This document shows positions 1 through 8,798 of a stretch of 64,000 nucleotides of DNA, one piece after another; positions within the stretch are counted from its first letter, which is position 1, and every line of letters begins with the position of its first letter. The notes beneath the pieces were generated by a model. That model searched no databases. It was not told the origin of the DNA and was given only the letters and a program-made list of their open reading frames with translations. The stretch covers positions 62,001-126,000 of the forward strand of contig NZ_RWIT01000008.1 in NCBI RefSeq assembly GCF_003944715.1, in the 5' to 3' direction. Made by a program: the position numbers and the translations under genes. The stretch comes from Hymenobacter rigui (GTDB lineage Bacteria > Bacteroidota > Bacteroidia > Cytophagales > Hymenobacteraceae).

Positions 1-306
1 GAGCGCGTGGCCGAAGCCGTAGCAGGCTACCGCAATCTGCAGCTCGGCGAATACCCGCTCACCTACCTGATTTACGAGCTGCTGAACCCACGCCGGCCCG
101 GCGGGCCCGACGTGGCCGGGGCCCGGGGGCTGCTGGAGCTGGCCCGCCAGCAGTACCCGCAGTCGGGCATCGTGGCCGCCCGCTGGGGCGACTGGTACGC
201 CCTCACCGGCGACAAGTCCCAGGCCGCCCTGGAGTACCGCCGGGCCCTGCAGGATAACCCCTCGGATCAGGATTTGCTGGACAAGCTGGCAGCCGTAATG
301 CAATAG
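1..306 (+). CDS. C-terminal fragment of a TPR-like protein (5' end outside window)
   Basis: The reading frame is open from the first base, so this is the end of a gene that starts before the window. About 101 residues are visible. The last 50 residues have the helical A/L/Y/G spacing of one to two tetratricopeptide repeats (ARWGDWYALTGDKSQAALEY, then RRALQDNPSDQDLL). In Bacteroidota such a tail occurs on some esterase-fold (Fes/YbbA-like) proteins, but nothing of a catalytic domain is visible here, so that is only a possibility. The frame ends with TAG at 304-306. Confidence 0.6.
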   Translation, partial: ERVAEAVAGYRNLQLGEYPLTYLIYELLNPRRPGGPDVAGARGLLELARQQYPQSGIVAARWGDWYALTGDKSQAALEYRRALQDNPSDQDLLDKLAAVMQ

Positions 307-483
307 GGGCTTCCTGCCCCAGGCAATCTGAAATGATAGGGAATTCTTCCTGATTGCTGAGATACTGCTCAATTCAACTGGCAGTAGAAACCGCGTGTGG
401 GGTTTCGAAATCTGAATGCACGAACTACTGGCCAAAGTTTCCGCACGGATATACTCCCATCTGACTACCCGTCACGGAGCAGT

Positions 484-873
484 TTATCTCCGAATGGCAT
501 CAGTGTCCACCGGCGTACAACCCAGCTGTCGGCTCATGTTTAACATTTGGCCTTTGTGATGAAACTCGTGCCTAATGATGTGAGTGAATACATGCAGAGT
601 AGAAAAAGGTTGTGGTGCCTGTTGATGCAGCACCGCCACTATTTCGGGCACATTCCGATAAATAATTGAACCGGGGGCCTCTGCAACCCCGACTGGCCTA
701 GCCAGAAATGGTCATATCCGCGACGTGTACCAGCATGTCGCGGATATGACCATGATTGAATGCTGCAATGGGTGCTGCCGGCTGGGCCGGACGAAAGGTA
801 GCCCAGTACGCCAGTAGCGCCCCACGCACGCTGCAAACCATTTCATACTGGTGTGAGAAATGCGTTTTCCATG
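484..873 (-). pseudogene. decayed DinB-family (four-helix metalloprotein) gene
   Basis: Three frames of the minus strand hold pieces of one DinB-like protein in the right order. The N-terminal piece reads FNHGHIRDMLVHVAD, followed by a stop. In the next frame comes YDHFWLGQSGLQR. After a gap where roughly 30-40 residues of the family are missing, a third frame carries HIIRHEFHHKGQMLNMSRQL and ends with TAA at 484-486. The HEFHHKGQ motif holds the metal-binding histidines of the family. There is no in-frame ATG for the first piece. The frameshift after HVAD falls in the right arm of a perfect 17-bp inverted repeat. This is therefore an internally deleted, frameshifted relic. Confidence 0.7.
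708..753. repeat. perfect 17-bp inverted repeat inside the DinB relic
   Basis: Positions 708-724 and 737-753 are exact reverse complements with a 12-nt spacer. On the coding strand of the relic the left arm encodes the conserved NHG-IRD segment, while the right arm replaces the start of the Y-x-FWLG segment. It may be a template-switch product rather than a functional site. Confidence 0.8.
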
Positions 874-882
874 GATGCGCAG

Positions 883-935
883 AAAAAAACAGCCGCAGAT
901 CCGAGGCCCTGTAAAGAGTCCAAGAAGCTGCGGCT
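883..935 (-). terminator. probable intrinsic terminator of the TlpA-like gene
   Basis: Read on the minus strand just after the stop at 957, AGCCGCAG (935-928) pairs with CTGCGGCT (898-891) across a long loop. It is followed by a G and a run of seven T (889-883). The loop of about 29 nt is long, so the strength is uncertain. Confidence 0.5.
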
Positions 936-956
936 AGGGTAATGGACCGAAACGGA

Positions 957-2105
957 CTAGTTTACCCTGTTCAATAACTGGCCAAGGGTAGTTTGCAGCG
1001 CCTCCCCGCGCAGATTGATGGCCACAATTTTACCCTGTGGATCCAGGAGAAAATTCTGCGGAATAGCCTGTATACCATATTCCTGAGCCACGGCGTTATT
1101 CCAGAATTTCAGGTCCGACACCTGCGTCCATGTTAGCCCATCTTTCTCAATGGCCCGCATCCAGGCTTCGCGCGCACCCTCCCGGTCCAGTGATACGCCG
1201 AGTACAGTGAAACCTTTGTCCTTGAACTGCTGATAGGCCTTTACCACATTAGGATTTTCCTGTCGGCAGGGGCCGCACCAACTGGCCCAGAAATCGATGA
1301 GCACGTATTTACCTCGTAGGCTGGAGAGCGTCACGGGCACGTTGTCGGGGGTATTTTGGGTGAAATCCGGGGCGGTGGCACCTACGGCTACTTTCTGCAG
1401 ACGCTTGATTTGCTCGTCGATGCGCTGACCGCGCGGCGAGTTGCGCACGGTGGTGCTCAGGCCCTGAAACAGCGCGGCGTAGGGCCCCACATCAGGCACC
1501 GATCCGCCAGCATCCTGCAAAACGAACAGGCTGAAGCGCGTGTCCGGGTGCAACTTCACGTAGTTGGTCCGAACCTTTTTCTGCTCGGCCTCAAGGGGGG
1601 CAAGCTTGGCTTCAAGCTGCTGGAGGTAGGCCGCATCTTTGCGCGTGGCCTCAGGCTGGGCCCGGTATTCCCTGATGATGGCTTCATACTGGTCGTCCAA
1701 GGGTCTTAGGGTCACCGTCAGCTTGGCATTTTCGTCGTTGAGGGGAGTACCCCGCACCACCAGACGCTTGGCCGAATCCGGCGTGGTGACGGTGATGGTG
1801 CCTTTTTCCAGGTAGAAAAACTGCCGGGAGGCATCCTTAGATTTCTTAAACGGCGTGCCGTTGTGGGCAAAAGTGAGTGAGGCGCGGCCCGGCTCGGGCA
1901 GCGTGCCCTTGAATTCAAAACGGCCCTTTTTCACCACTGCCGAGTCAGTAGTCCAGACTTTGTTGAGAGAGTAACCCAGGTAAGCCTTTGTGATACCGGC
2001 TTTGGCGCCTACGCGGCCTTTCACCACGAAGTTTTCGGCGGGAGCTTGGGCCTGCGTCAGGCCGGGCAGCAGCAGCAGCAGTGCGCTGTACAGAAAATGT
2101 TTCAT
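957..2105 (-). CDS. TlpA/ResA-like thioredoxin with N-terminal DUF4369-type domain
   Basis: 382 residues. A signal peptide is visible (MKHFLYSALLLLLPGLTQAQ). Residues about 25-130 resemble the DUF4369 beta-rich domain. A charged helical stretch follows at about 145-190, and the last 140 residues are an AhpC/TSA-Redoxin fold with the active site WCGPCRQE and a cis-Pro context (GIQAIPQNFLLD). The family are periplasmic thiol-disulfide oxidoreductases, often tethered or soluble, that reduce disulfides in exported proteins. A terminator-like hairpin follows it. Upstream, 91 bp separate it from the SsuD-like gene on the same strand; no strong promoter was seen, so co-transcription is possible. Confidence 0.9.
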   Translation of the reverse strand: MKHFLYSALLLLLPGLTQAQAPAENFVVKGRVGAKAGITKAYLGYSLNKVWTTDSAVVKKGRFEFKGTLPEPGRASLTFAHNGTPFKKSKDASRQFFYLEKGTITVTTPDSAKRLVVRGTPLNDENAKLTVTLRPLDDQYEAIIREYRAQPEATRKDAAYLQQLEAKLAPLEAEQKKVRTNYVKLHPDTRFSLFVLQDAGGSVPDVGPYAALFQGLSTTVRNSPRGQRIDEQIKRLQKVAVGATAPDFTQNTPDNVPVTLSSLRGKYVLIDFWASWCGPCRQENPNVVKAYQQFKDKGFTVLGVSLDREGAREAWMRAIEKDGLTWTQVSDLKFWNNAVAQEYGIQAIPQNFLLDPQGKIVAINLRGEALQTTLGQLLNRVN

Positions 2106-2196
2106 GAAGAGTAGGAAAAGGAACGTAAAGGAAACCCCGGCTGGCGGGTTTATCTATTGAAATTTATGCAGCTGCAGCCCGGCTGGCTGAATCTAA

Positions 2197-3366
2197 TTAC
2201 CTAGGCGTAGCCGTGGTCAGGGGCGTTACGGGCGTGGTGGCCGGCCGGCGGCCCTGCAGGTCGGGCATGGATACGTTGGGCAGGCGCGGCAGCACGTAGC
2301 GGGCGAAGTAGTCGGCTTCATCCAGCAAGGGGTAGCCCGAAAAAATGAAGGCCCGGAAGCCCATGTCCATGTAGCGGTTGAGCTTTTCCACAATCTGGTC
2401 GGGGTTGCCTACCAGGGCCCCGCCGGCCCCGGAGCGGGCCTTGCCGATGTCGGTCCAGAGCAGCGGCTCCACGAAGCCTTCCATGTCGGCGTGCTCGCGC
2501 AGCTGGTTCTGGCGGTGCACGCCCAAGGACCACGAATCTTGGGCCCGGCTCTTGATTTCGGCCCCTTTTACCGGATCAAACTTCGACATCAGCTTCTTGG
2601 CGTAGGCGCGGGCCTCGTCCTCGGTTTCGCGCACGATGACGTGGATGCGCAGGCCAAAGTCGATACGGCGGCCGTGGGCGGCGGCGCGGGCGCTCAGGTC
2701 CTGCATGGTTTCGTAGAGCATCTCCTCGGTTTCGGGCCACATCAGGAACATGTCGCAGTACTCGGCGCACACGGCGCGGGCCCCTTCCGAGGTTCCCCCG
2801 AAATACAGCAGCGGGCCGCCGTTCTGCTGGTAAGGCTTGGCCGGGTCCGAGGGCATGTCGAACTGGTACAGCTCGCCGCGGTGCTCGATGCGCTCCTGGG
2901 TCCAGGCCTGGTGCAGAATCTGGATGGTTTCGGCGCAGCGCTGGTAGCGCAGCTCGGGCACCTCGCGCAGGCCGGGCAGATCGGAGTTGATGATGTTGAT
3001 GGTAAGCCGGCCTTCCAGCATGTGGTCGAGCGAGGCCAGGGCCCGGGCCAGCATGGGCGGGTGAATCTCGCCGGTGCGGATGGCGGTGAGCAGGTTGATG
3101 CGTGAGGTTTGCGGGGCAATGCCGGCGGCAAACGTCATCACGTCCTGCCCTACGGTGTAGGAGGTCGGCAGCAGAATGTTGGAGTAGCTCAGCTGCTCCG
3201 ATTTCAGCACGATGTCGCGGCAGTGGGCCCAGGAGCTGCGGTAGGCCCCGTCGAGCACGCTCAGGTACTGCGTGTCGCCGCCGCACAGGTCATCAAACCA
3301 GGAAATTTCGGCCACCCGCTGCGGGGTGCGGATGGGCACGGAGGTTATGGGCAGGGAAAGGGACAT
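2197..3366 (-). CDS. LLM-class flavin-dependent monooxygenase, SsuD-like
   Basis: 389 residues, close to the usual length of SsuD alkanesulfonate monooxygenases (about 380). The luciferase-like TIM-barrel fold is recognisable throughout: [59 protein letters not shown] and the C-terminal [19 protein letters not shown] (target-site check segment). Enzymes of this group use FMNH2 and O2 to split C-S bonds of sulfonates and release sulfite. No FMN reductase (SsuE-type) lies nearby, so reduced flavin must come from elsewhere. It follows the APC permease on the same strand after 80 bp and faces the SAM-riboswitch locus, which supports a role in sulfur supply. The exact substrate is not determined. 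Confidence 0.85.
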   Translation of the reverse strand: MSLSLPITSVPIRTPQRVAEISWFDDLCGGDTQYLSVLDGAYRSSWAHCRDIVLKSEQLSYSNILLPTSYTVGQDVMTFAAGIAPQTSRINLLTAIRTGEIHPPMLARALASLDHMLEGRLTINIINSDLPGLREVPELRYQRCAETIQILHQAWTQERIEHRGELYQFDMPSDPAKPYQQNGGPLLYFGGTSEGARAVCAEYCDMFLMWPETEEMLYETMQDLSARAAAHGRRIDFGLRIHVIVRETEDEARAYAKKLMSKFDPVKGAEIKSRAQDSWSLGVHRQNQLREHADMEGFVEPLLWTDIGKARSGAGGALVGNPDQIVEKLNRYMDMGFRAFIFSGYPLLDEADYFARYVLPRLPNVSMPDLQGRRPATTPVTPLTTATPR

Positions 3367-3446
3367 CGGCGAAAGGGGCGTTGGGGAGGAAAGTGGAACT
3401 ACAAATCAGCAGTGGGCGTGGCAGGCCGGACGCCCGTGGCGACGGG

Positions 3447-4751
3447 CTACGTGGTGGCCGGCCGGCGACGGAAGCCGGCGTACAGCCCCAGCCCCACCAC
3501 GGCGGCAATAGCTACGTCGCGGGCCTCGGTGCCCTTGCTGCTCAGCAGCAGCCAGAGGCAGAGGGCAATGCACACTACCGCCACTACGCTTCCCCCAACT
3601 ACCCGGAACGGGGCCGGCTGGTGGGGGTGCCGCCGCCGCAGCACCGGCAGGGCCGCGCAGGTCAGGGCAAAATACGTCAGCCGGATGATGGTGCTCAGGG
3701 TAAGCGCGTAAATGAACGTGCCCGAAATGGCCAGTACCAGCTTCAGCGCCGCCGACACCAGCAGGGCCACGTATGGCGTGCGGAAGCGCGGGTGCGTGGC
3801 CCCGAACCCGGCCGGAATCTGCCCCTGCTCGGCCAGGGCAAACAGCAGGCGCGGACCGGCCAGCATCAGGGCGTTGAGCGTGCCCAGGGCCGTGAGCATG
3901 GCGGCCGCCGCAATCAGGCCGGCCCCAGCCGGCCCCATAAACTGCGCGGCGGCCGCGGCCAGGGGCCGCTCGGCCGTGGCCAGGCCTGGCAGCGTGCCAA
4001 TGCACACCACCTGCACCAGCACGAACAGCACCGCCACCGTGCCAATGGCCGTGAACAAGGCAAACGGCACGGTGCGCTGGGGCTGCTGAATTTCAGCCGC
4101 CGGAATGGCAGCCACGTCGAAACCCGAGAACGTGAAGATGAGCAGCAGCACCGCGCTGGAAAAGCTGGCTGCGGGCGGGGCGGCGACAAACGAAAACGCC
4201 TGCCAGTCCACGAAAAACAGCCCTACCCCCGTGAACAAGCCAAACACCAGCAGCTTGCTCACCGTCAGCAGGTTGTTGACGGCGGCGGCCGTGCGCACGC
4301 CCACCAGGTTAAGCAGGGTGAGGCCCGTAATCAGCCCGGCCATCAGTAGCGCCCGGCCCAGGCCCTGACCCACGACCGGCCAGAAGTAGGCGGCGTACTC
4401 CACCAGCAGGTTGCAAAGGGCCGCGAAGCTGGCCAGCCGCGAAATCCACAGCAGCCAGCCCACCTCAAACCCCACCAGCGGCCCGAAGGCCTCGCGGGCG
4501 TACAGATAGGGCCCACCGCTGCCCTGAAACCGGCTGCTGACCTCGGCAAAGCACAGCACGATAAGCGTGACGACGGCCGCGCTGACCCCGTAGGCCCACA
4601 AACTGTAGGCACCCACCAGGGCGTAGAGCTTGGCCGGCAGGCCCAGAATACCGGCACCGATGGTGATGTTGATAATCAGGGCCACAAAATCCCAGCGGCG
4701 GATACCGCGCACCAAATCCGGCCGCGGCGCGGCGTCGGGAGCAGAAAGCAT
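3447..4751 (-). CDS. APC-superfamily amino acid permease
   Basis: 434 residues with about 12 hydrophobic helices. The first helix carries the unwound-helix signature NITIGAGILGLPAKLYALVG, typical of APC transporters (YfnA/SteT-like), and a GGPYLYAREAFG loop follows TM2. The family move amino acids by proton symport or exchange across the inner membrane. A TTG-N19-TAtaTTTG promoter lies about 190 bp upstream and the SsuD-like monooxygenase lies 80 bp downstream, so the two are likely one transcript. Because the neighbours concern sulfur, a sulfur amino acid is an attractive but unproven substrate. Confidence 0.85.
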   Translation of the reverse strand: MLSAPDAAPRPDLVRGIRRWDFVALIINITIGAGILGLPAKLYALVGAYSLWAYGVSAAVVTLIVLCFAEVSSRFQGSGGPYLYAREAFGPLVGFEVGWLLWISRLASFAALCNLLVEYAAYFWPVVGQGLGRALLMAGLITGLTLLNLVGVRTAAAVNNLLTVSKLLVFGLFTGVGLFFVDWQAFSFVAAPPAASFSSAVLLLIFTFSGFDVAAIPAAEIQQPQRTVPFALFTAIGTVAVLFVLVQVVCIGTLPGLATAERPLAAAAAQFMGPAGAGLIAAAAMLTALGTLNALMLAGPRLLFALAEQGQIPAGFGATHPRFRTPYVALLVSAALKLVLAISGTFIYALTLSTIIRLTYFALTCAALPVLRRRHPHQPAPFRVVGGSVVAVVCIALCLWLLLSSKGTEARDVAIAAVVGLGLYAGFRRRPATT

Positions 4752-4943
4752 GAGCAGACAGAAAAACGGCGGAAATGCCGGCGGCTCGGGGGCACCGGCG
4801 CACTAGGGCGTTAGCGTGTTGCGGGGCAACAACAACAGCAGTGTTTCAGCAGAATTTCGGGCAGCATATGAGACGGGAAGCGGCGGCGAAAATGCCCGTA
4901 GAATGGGCGGCCAGCCAGCAGTACGGCCCCGAAAGGCCGGCGG

Positions 4944-4973
4944 CAAATATAGGCACGCGGGCTTACCAGGCAA
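4944..4973 (-). promoter_or_regulatory. Bacteroidota-type promoter for the APC permease and SsuD-like gene
   Basis: On the minus strand a TTG (4973-4971) lies 19 nt before TATATTTG (4951-4944), an exact match to the TAnnTTTG -7 box of Bacteroidota housekeeping sigma factors. The expected start is near 4937, leaving a leader of about 185 nt before the permease ATG. I saw no riboswitch in that leader. Confidence 0.6.
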
Positions 4974-5069
4974 GTTCCAAAGCGAATGCGCCGGTATGCT
5001 CACGGTGTCTTTTTGCGCCTCCCTACTGCTTGGCAGCGGGGTAGTTGAATGAATGCGCCAACAACAAGA

Positions 5070-5102
5070 TTTGGATTTTTGAAAAATCCACCAGTACATT
5101 TG
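5070..5102 (+). promoter_or_regulatory. Bacteroidota-type promoter of the SAM-riboswitch locus
   Basis: TTTG at 5070-5073, 21 nt spacer, then TACATTTG at 5095-5102, an exact TAnnTTTG box. Initiation would fall near 5108, about 20 nt before the riboswitch P1 stem, which is the expected arrangement. Confidence 0.7.
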
Positions 5103-5130
5103 CAGGACCAATTCTTTACCCCACAAAGGA

Positions 5131-5228
5131 TTGTTTTTATACAGAGGCGCGGAGAGACAGGCTCGATGAACCGCCGACAACCCCCGGAAACTCCGGAACG
5201 GTGCCAACTCCTGAACATATAAAAACAA
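5131..5228 (+). ncRNA. SAM-I (S-box) riboswitch aptamer
   Basis: The closing P1 helix is perfect over 11 bp: 5131-5141 pairs with 5218-5228. Inside it lie the S-box landmarks in order: AGAGGCGCGGAGAGAC (P2 and kink-turn side), GGCTCGATGAACCGCC (P2 return strand with the GATGA element), GACAACC, a P3 hairpin CCGGAAACTCCGG at 5184-5196, and GGTGCCAACTCC. This order and spacing fit the SAM-I consensus. SAM-I aptamers turn genes off when S-adenosylmethionine is plentiful. The expression platform is not obvious: the SusC start is about 530 nt downstream. The identification is from motif and pairing by eye only. Confidence 0.88.
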
Positions 5229-5758
5229 CAACGCCGTGAATTCCTTCACCAGCACCCCCGCTTTCTTTGCCAACCGTCCCGCTGTACAGCATGGGTGTTG
5301 TGGCGTGATGCGTGGCCCCGTCTGTATGCCGACGGTGGGCCAGGGTTGCTAGGGCGTTTCCCATTCCCTCGTTTCCCTTTTTGTAGCGGTTCCCCGCGCT
5401 GCCGGGCCTGATAGGGCCCGCCCCGTCTGCTGCCCCGTTGCCGGATTGTTGCGCCCTGACGCGCCATCTTCCCCACAGCGGTTCGGTGTGCTACTCCTGG
5501 TCGACGACCGGCTATTCCCATCCCTGCTTTTTGCTACTCCCTGACCAGGTCGGTTACCGCCGTGGCGGAATCGGCTAAAAACTGCGTCTGAAGGCGGTTT
5601 ACCGCGTTTGAAAGGGTAGTGTATTTGGTTAGTGGGATGGTTGCGGAGAGTGGCGGCTGAAGAAGACACAGGCAAGGGCGGCATTTTCGATGAATGGCCA
5701 CGGGCACGGGCCGGCAGCGGAGCGGGGTATTTCCCCAAGCACACTTTCCTCCTTTCCT
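5229..5758 (+). other. long leader between riboswitch and SusC
   Basis: About 530 nt without a credible gene. A GC-rich stem can form at about 5312-5341 (GGCCCCGTC with GACGGTGGGCC), but it lacks an immediate T-run, so it is only a weak candidate for a terminator of the expression platform. Open frames on either strand here show no recognisable protein. Confidence 0.4.
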
Positions 5759-8700
5759 ATGAAATCCTCTACTCTACTGGCCCTGCCGGTGGCGGTGGGC
5801 CTGGCGCAGCCGGCTTTCGCCCAGACCGCTGCCGCCCAGACAGTAACCGGCCTCGTGATGGATGCCGCCGACCGTAGCCCGCTGCCGGGCGTGACGGTGC
5901 TCGTGAAGGGCACCACCGCCGGTACCTCTACCGGCCCGGATGGCCGCTTTTCGCTGACCTTGCCCGCCGGCAGCAGCACGCTGCTGCTGAGCGCCATCGG
6001 CTACGAAACCCAGACGGTACCTGTAACCGGCGGCTCGATCAGCGTGGCGCTGAAAGCCGACGTAAAGCAGCTCTCGGAAGTGGTGGTAACCGGCTACAGC
6101 GAGCAGAACCGCAAGACGCTGACCAGTGCCATCAGCTCGGTGAGCGGCGATGCGCTCAAGGACATTCCGGCCGCCAGCCCCGACCAGCTGCTGCAGGGCA
6201 AAGCGCCCGGCGTGCAGGTATCGGCCAACTCCGGGGTGCCGGGCGGGGGCATCTTCATCCGCATCCGGGGCAGCAACTCGGTGAACGCCAGCAACGACCC
6301 GCTCTACGTGGTGGACGGGGTATTCATCAACAACACCAACCTGATTGCCACCGGCCTGGGCAACCAGGTGGCCAGCAACCCGCTGGCCGATATCAACCCC
6401 CAGGACATCGAGAGCATCGAAATCCTGAAGGACGCCAACGCCACGGCCATTTACGGCTCCCGCGGGGCCAACGGCGTGGTGCTCATCACCACCAAGCGCG
6501 GCAAGGCCGGCGACAAAACCCGCATCACCTTCAATACCTACCACGCCCTTTCCAAAGCACCCAAGCAGTACGAGCTGGTAACCGGCCCGGAGCTGGCCCA
6601 GCTGGAAAACGAGCGGTTCCTCAACGACGGCGGCAACCCCGCCCAACTGCCCTACCGCCCGGTGTCGGCCGGGGGGCGCGGCCTGCCCGAGGAGCAGCAG
6701 ACCTATGACCGGCTCTCGGACGTGTTCCGCACGGCCCAGACCCAGAGCTACGAGCTGTCGGCGGCCGGGGGCTCGCAAAAAACCCAGTTCTACATCGGGG
6801 GCGGCTATTTCCGGCAGGAAAGCATTGCCCGGCCCACCAACTTCGACCGGTTCAGTTTGCGCGTGAACCTAGATAACGCCGTGACGGACCGGCTGCGCAT
6901 CGGCACCAGCACGGCCCTCACGCGCACCCACCGCAACGTGAGCAGCAACGACAACAACCCGGTGGGCGTCATCAACTCGGCGTTGTTCCCGCGCACCAAC
7001 CTGCCGGTCTACAACCCCGACGGCTCCTACGCCAAGTACGGCTCCTTCGATAACCACCAGGCCCTGATTGACAACCTGAACAACGACGCGGTGGGCTCGC
7101 GCGTCATCTCGAACGTGTACGGGCAGTACCAGTTTGGCAAGCACCTGACCCTGCGCAGCAGTTGGAGCATCGACTTCAACGACATGTACGAGAACAACTT
7201 CAACAACACGCTCATCCTGGCCGGGCAGCCCCGGGGTACGGCTACCTCGTTCCTCTCCCGCGACATCACCCTGCTCAATGAGCAGACCCTGAATTACTCG
7301 GTGGACCTGGGCGAGGACCACTCGCTGCAGGCGCTGGTGGGCAATACCATTCAGAAAAACACCTTCCAGCGCACCAGCCTCGCGGGCCAGCAGTTTCCGA
7401 GCAACGATTTAACCAGCATTGCCTCGGCCGCTACCCAGACGGGCTCCTCGGCCCGCTCCCAGGCCGGGCTGCTGTCGTTCTTCGGCAAGGCCACCTACAG
7501 CTTCAAGCAGCGCTACACCGCCGACGTGAGTTTGCGGGCCGACGCTTCATCGCGCTTCGGGGCCGATAACCGCTGGGGCTACTTCCCGGCCGTGGGCCTG
7601 GGCTGGCGCCTGAGCGAGGAGGAGTTTATCCGCAACCTGAACGTGTTTCAGGAACTGAAGCTGCGCGGCAGCCTGGGCAAAACCGGCAACCAGGCCGGCA
7701 TCAGCGACTTTGCCGCCCGCGGCCTGGTGCAGGGCGGGGCCAACTACCTCGACTTGCCCGGCACCCGGCCCCTGCAGCTGGCCAACCCCGCGCTGAGTTG
7801 GGAAAGCACCCGGCAGTGGAACGTGGGCCTGGACGCGGCCGTGCTGCAGAGCCGCCTGCTGCTGGAGCTGAACTACTACGACAAGTACACCTCCGGCCTG
7901 CTGCTGGACGTGCCGGTGCCGCGCAAAACCGGCTTCGCCTCGGTGGTGGAAAACTTCGGGGCCGTGCGCAACAAGGGCTTCGAGGTGCAGGTGACGGCCA
8001 ACTGGCTGCCGCGCACCGCCGCCGTGCAGTGGAGCACCACGGCCAACGTGGCCCGCAACGTGAACAAAATCGAGAAGCTGGCCGCGCCCATCACCTCGGG
8101 CTCGCGCGACATTTTCCGACTGGAAGAGGGTGCCCCGCTCTACTCGTTCTGGCTGTATCACCAGACCGGCGTGAACCCCGAAAACGGCGACGCCCAGTAC
8201 CAGGACGTGAACGGCGACGGCCAGCTGACCGTGGCCGACCGCCGGCTGGTGGGCAACGCCTGGCCCAACTACTTCGGGGGCCTGACCAACTCCGTGACCT
8301 ACAAGGGGCTGGATCTGGGCTTTACCCTGAACTTCGAGCAGGGAGCGAAGATCATGAACATGAACCGCTTCTTCCTGGTGCACGGCGGCACGCAGAGCAA
8401 CATCGGCTACCTGCGCGAGCAGCTGGACCGCTGGCAAAAGCCCGGCGACGTGACCGACATTCCACGCCTGACCACCAACCCGGCCTCCAACAACTACGGC
8501 GGGGTGGTGCAGAACCTGAGCGACCGGTACCTGGAGGACGGCTCCTTCCTGCGCCTGCGCACCCTCTCGCTGGGCTACACCGTGCCGAAGGACGTAGCCG
8601 CCCGGGCCCGCCTCAACTCGCTGCGCGTGTACGTGCAGGCGGCCAACCTGTTCACCATCACGCCTTACTCCGGCCTCGACCCCGAGGTGAACTCGCAGAG

Positions 8701-8785
8701 CGGGGTCAGCAATACCAAAAACTTCGACTGGGCCACCGTGCCCCAGCCCCACACCTTCCAGGTGGGCTTGACCGTCGGCCTCTAA
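5759..8785 (+). CDS. SusC/RagA-family TonB-dependent outer-membrane receptor
   Basis: 1008 residues from the ATG at 5759, chosen because it gives a proper signal peptide (MKSSTLLALPVAVGLAQPAF, cleaved near AFAQ); an in-frame ATG at 5690 adds 23 residues with no signal character. After the signal comes a carboxypeptidase-D-like beta-sandwich (about 25-105, TVTGLVMDAADRSPLPGVTV), the plug domain (about 110-225, with DQLLQGKAPGVQVSANSG and DPLYVVDGVFINN), and a 22-strand barrel to the C-terminus. SusC proteins form an energised channel with a SusD lid. It is the first gene after a SAM-I riboswitch, so the cargo is probably a sulfur compound or peptide rather than a glycan. SusD follows 13 bp later. 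Confidence 0.95.
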   Translation: MKSSTLLALPVAVGLAQPAFAQTAAAQTVTGLVMDAADRSPLPGVTVLVKGTTAGTSTGPDGRFSLTLPAGSSTLLLSAIGYETQTVPVTGGSISVALKADVKQLSEVVVTGYSEQNRKTLTSAISSVSGDALKDIPAASPDQLLQGKAPGVQVSANSGVPGGGIFIRIRGSNSVNASNDPLYVVDGVFINNTNLIATGLGNQVASNPLADINPQDIESIEILKDANATAIYGSRGANGVVLITTKRGKAGDKTRITFNTYHALSKAPKQYELVTGPELAQLENERFLNDGGNPAQLPYRPVSAGGRGLPEEQQTYDRLSDVFRTAQTQSYELSAAGGSQKTQFYIGGGYFRQESIARPTNFDRFSLRVNLDNAVTDRLRIGTSTALTRTHRNVSSNDNNPVGVINSALFPRTNLPVYNPDGSYAKYGSFDNHQALIDNLNNDAVGSRVISNVYGQYQFGKHLTLRSSWSIDFNDMYENNFNNTLILAGQPRGTATSFLSRDITLLNEQTLNYSVDLGEDHSLQALVGNTIQKNTFQRTSLAGQQFPSNDLTSIASAATQTGSSARSQAGLLSFFGKATYSFKQRYTADVSLRADASSRFGADNRWGYFPAVGLGWRLSEEEFIRNLNVFQELKLRGSLGKTGNQAGISDFAARGLVQGGANYLDLPGTRPLQLANPALSWESTRQWNVGLDAAVLQSRLLLELNYYDKYTSGLLLDVPVPRKTGFASVVENFGAVRNKGFEVQVTANWLPRTAAVQWSTTANVARNVNKIEKLAAPITSGSRDIFRLEEGAPLYSFWLYHQTGVNPENGDAQYQDVNGDGQLTVADRRLVGNAWPNYFGGLTNSVTYKGLDLGFTLNFEQGAKIMNMNRFFLVHGGTQSNIGYLREQLDRWQKPGDVTDIPRLTTNPASNNYGGVVQNLSDRYLEDGSFLRLRTLSLGYTVPKDVAARARLNSLRVYVQAANLFTITPYSGLDPEVNSQSGVSNTKNFDWATVPQPHTFQVGLTVGL

Positions 8786-8798
8786 GCCTGTGCATCCG

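Noticed and set aside
639..836. 65-codon minus-strand ORF taken as a small gene
   Set aside because: It contains the middle piece of the DinB relic (YDHFWLGQSGL) in one frame only; it is part of a pseudogene, not a gene.
4803..5273. 156-codon minus-strand ORF across the permease and riboswitch promoters
   Set aside because: Composition is not protein-like, it runs antisense through the SAM-I aptamer and both promoters, and no motif is visible.
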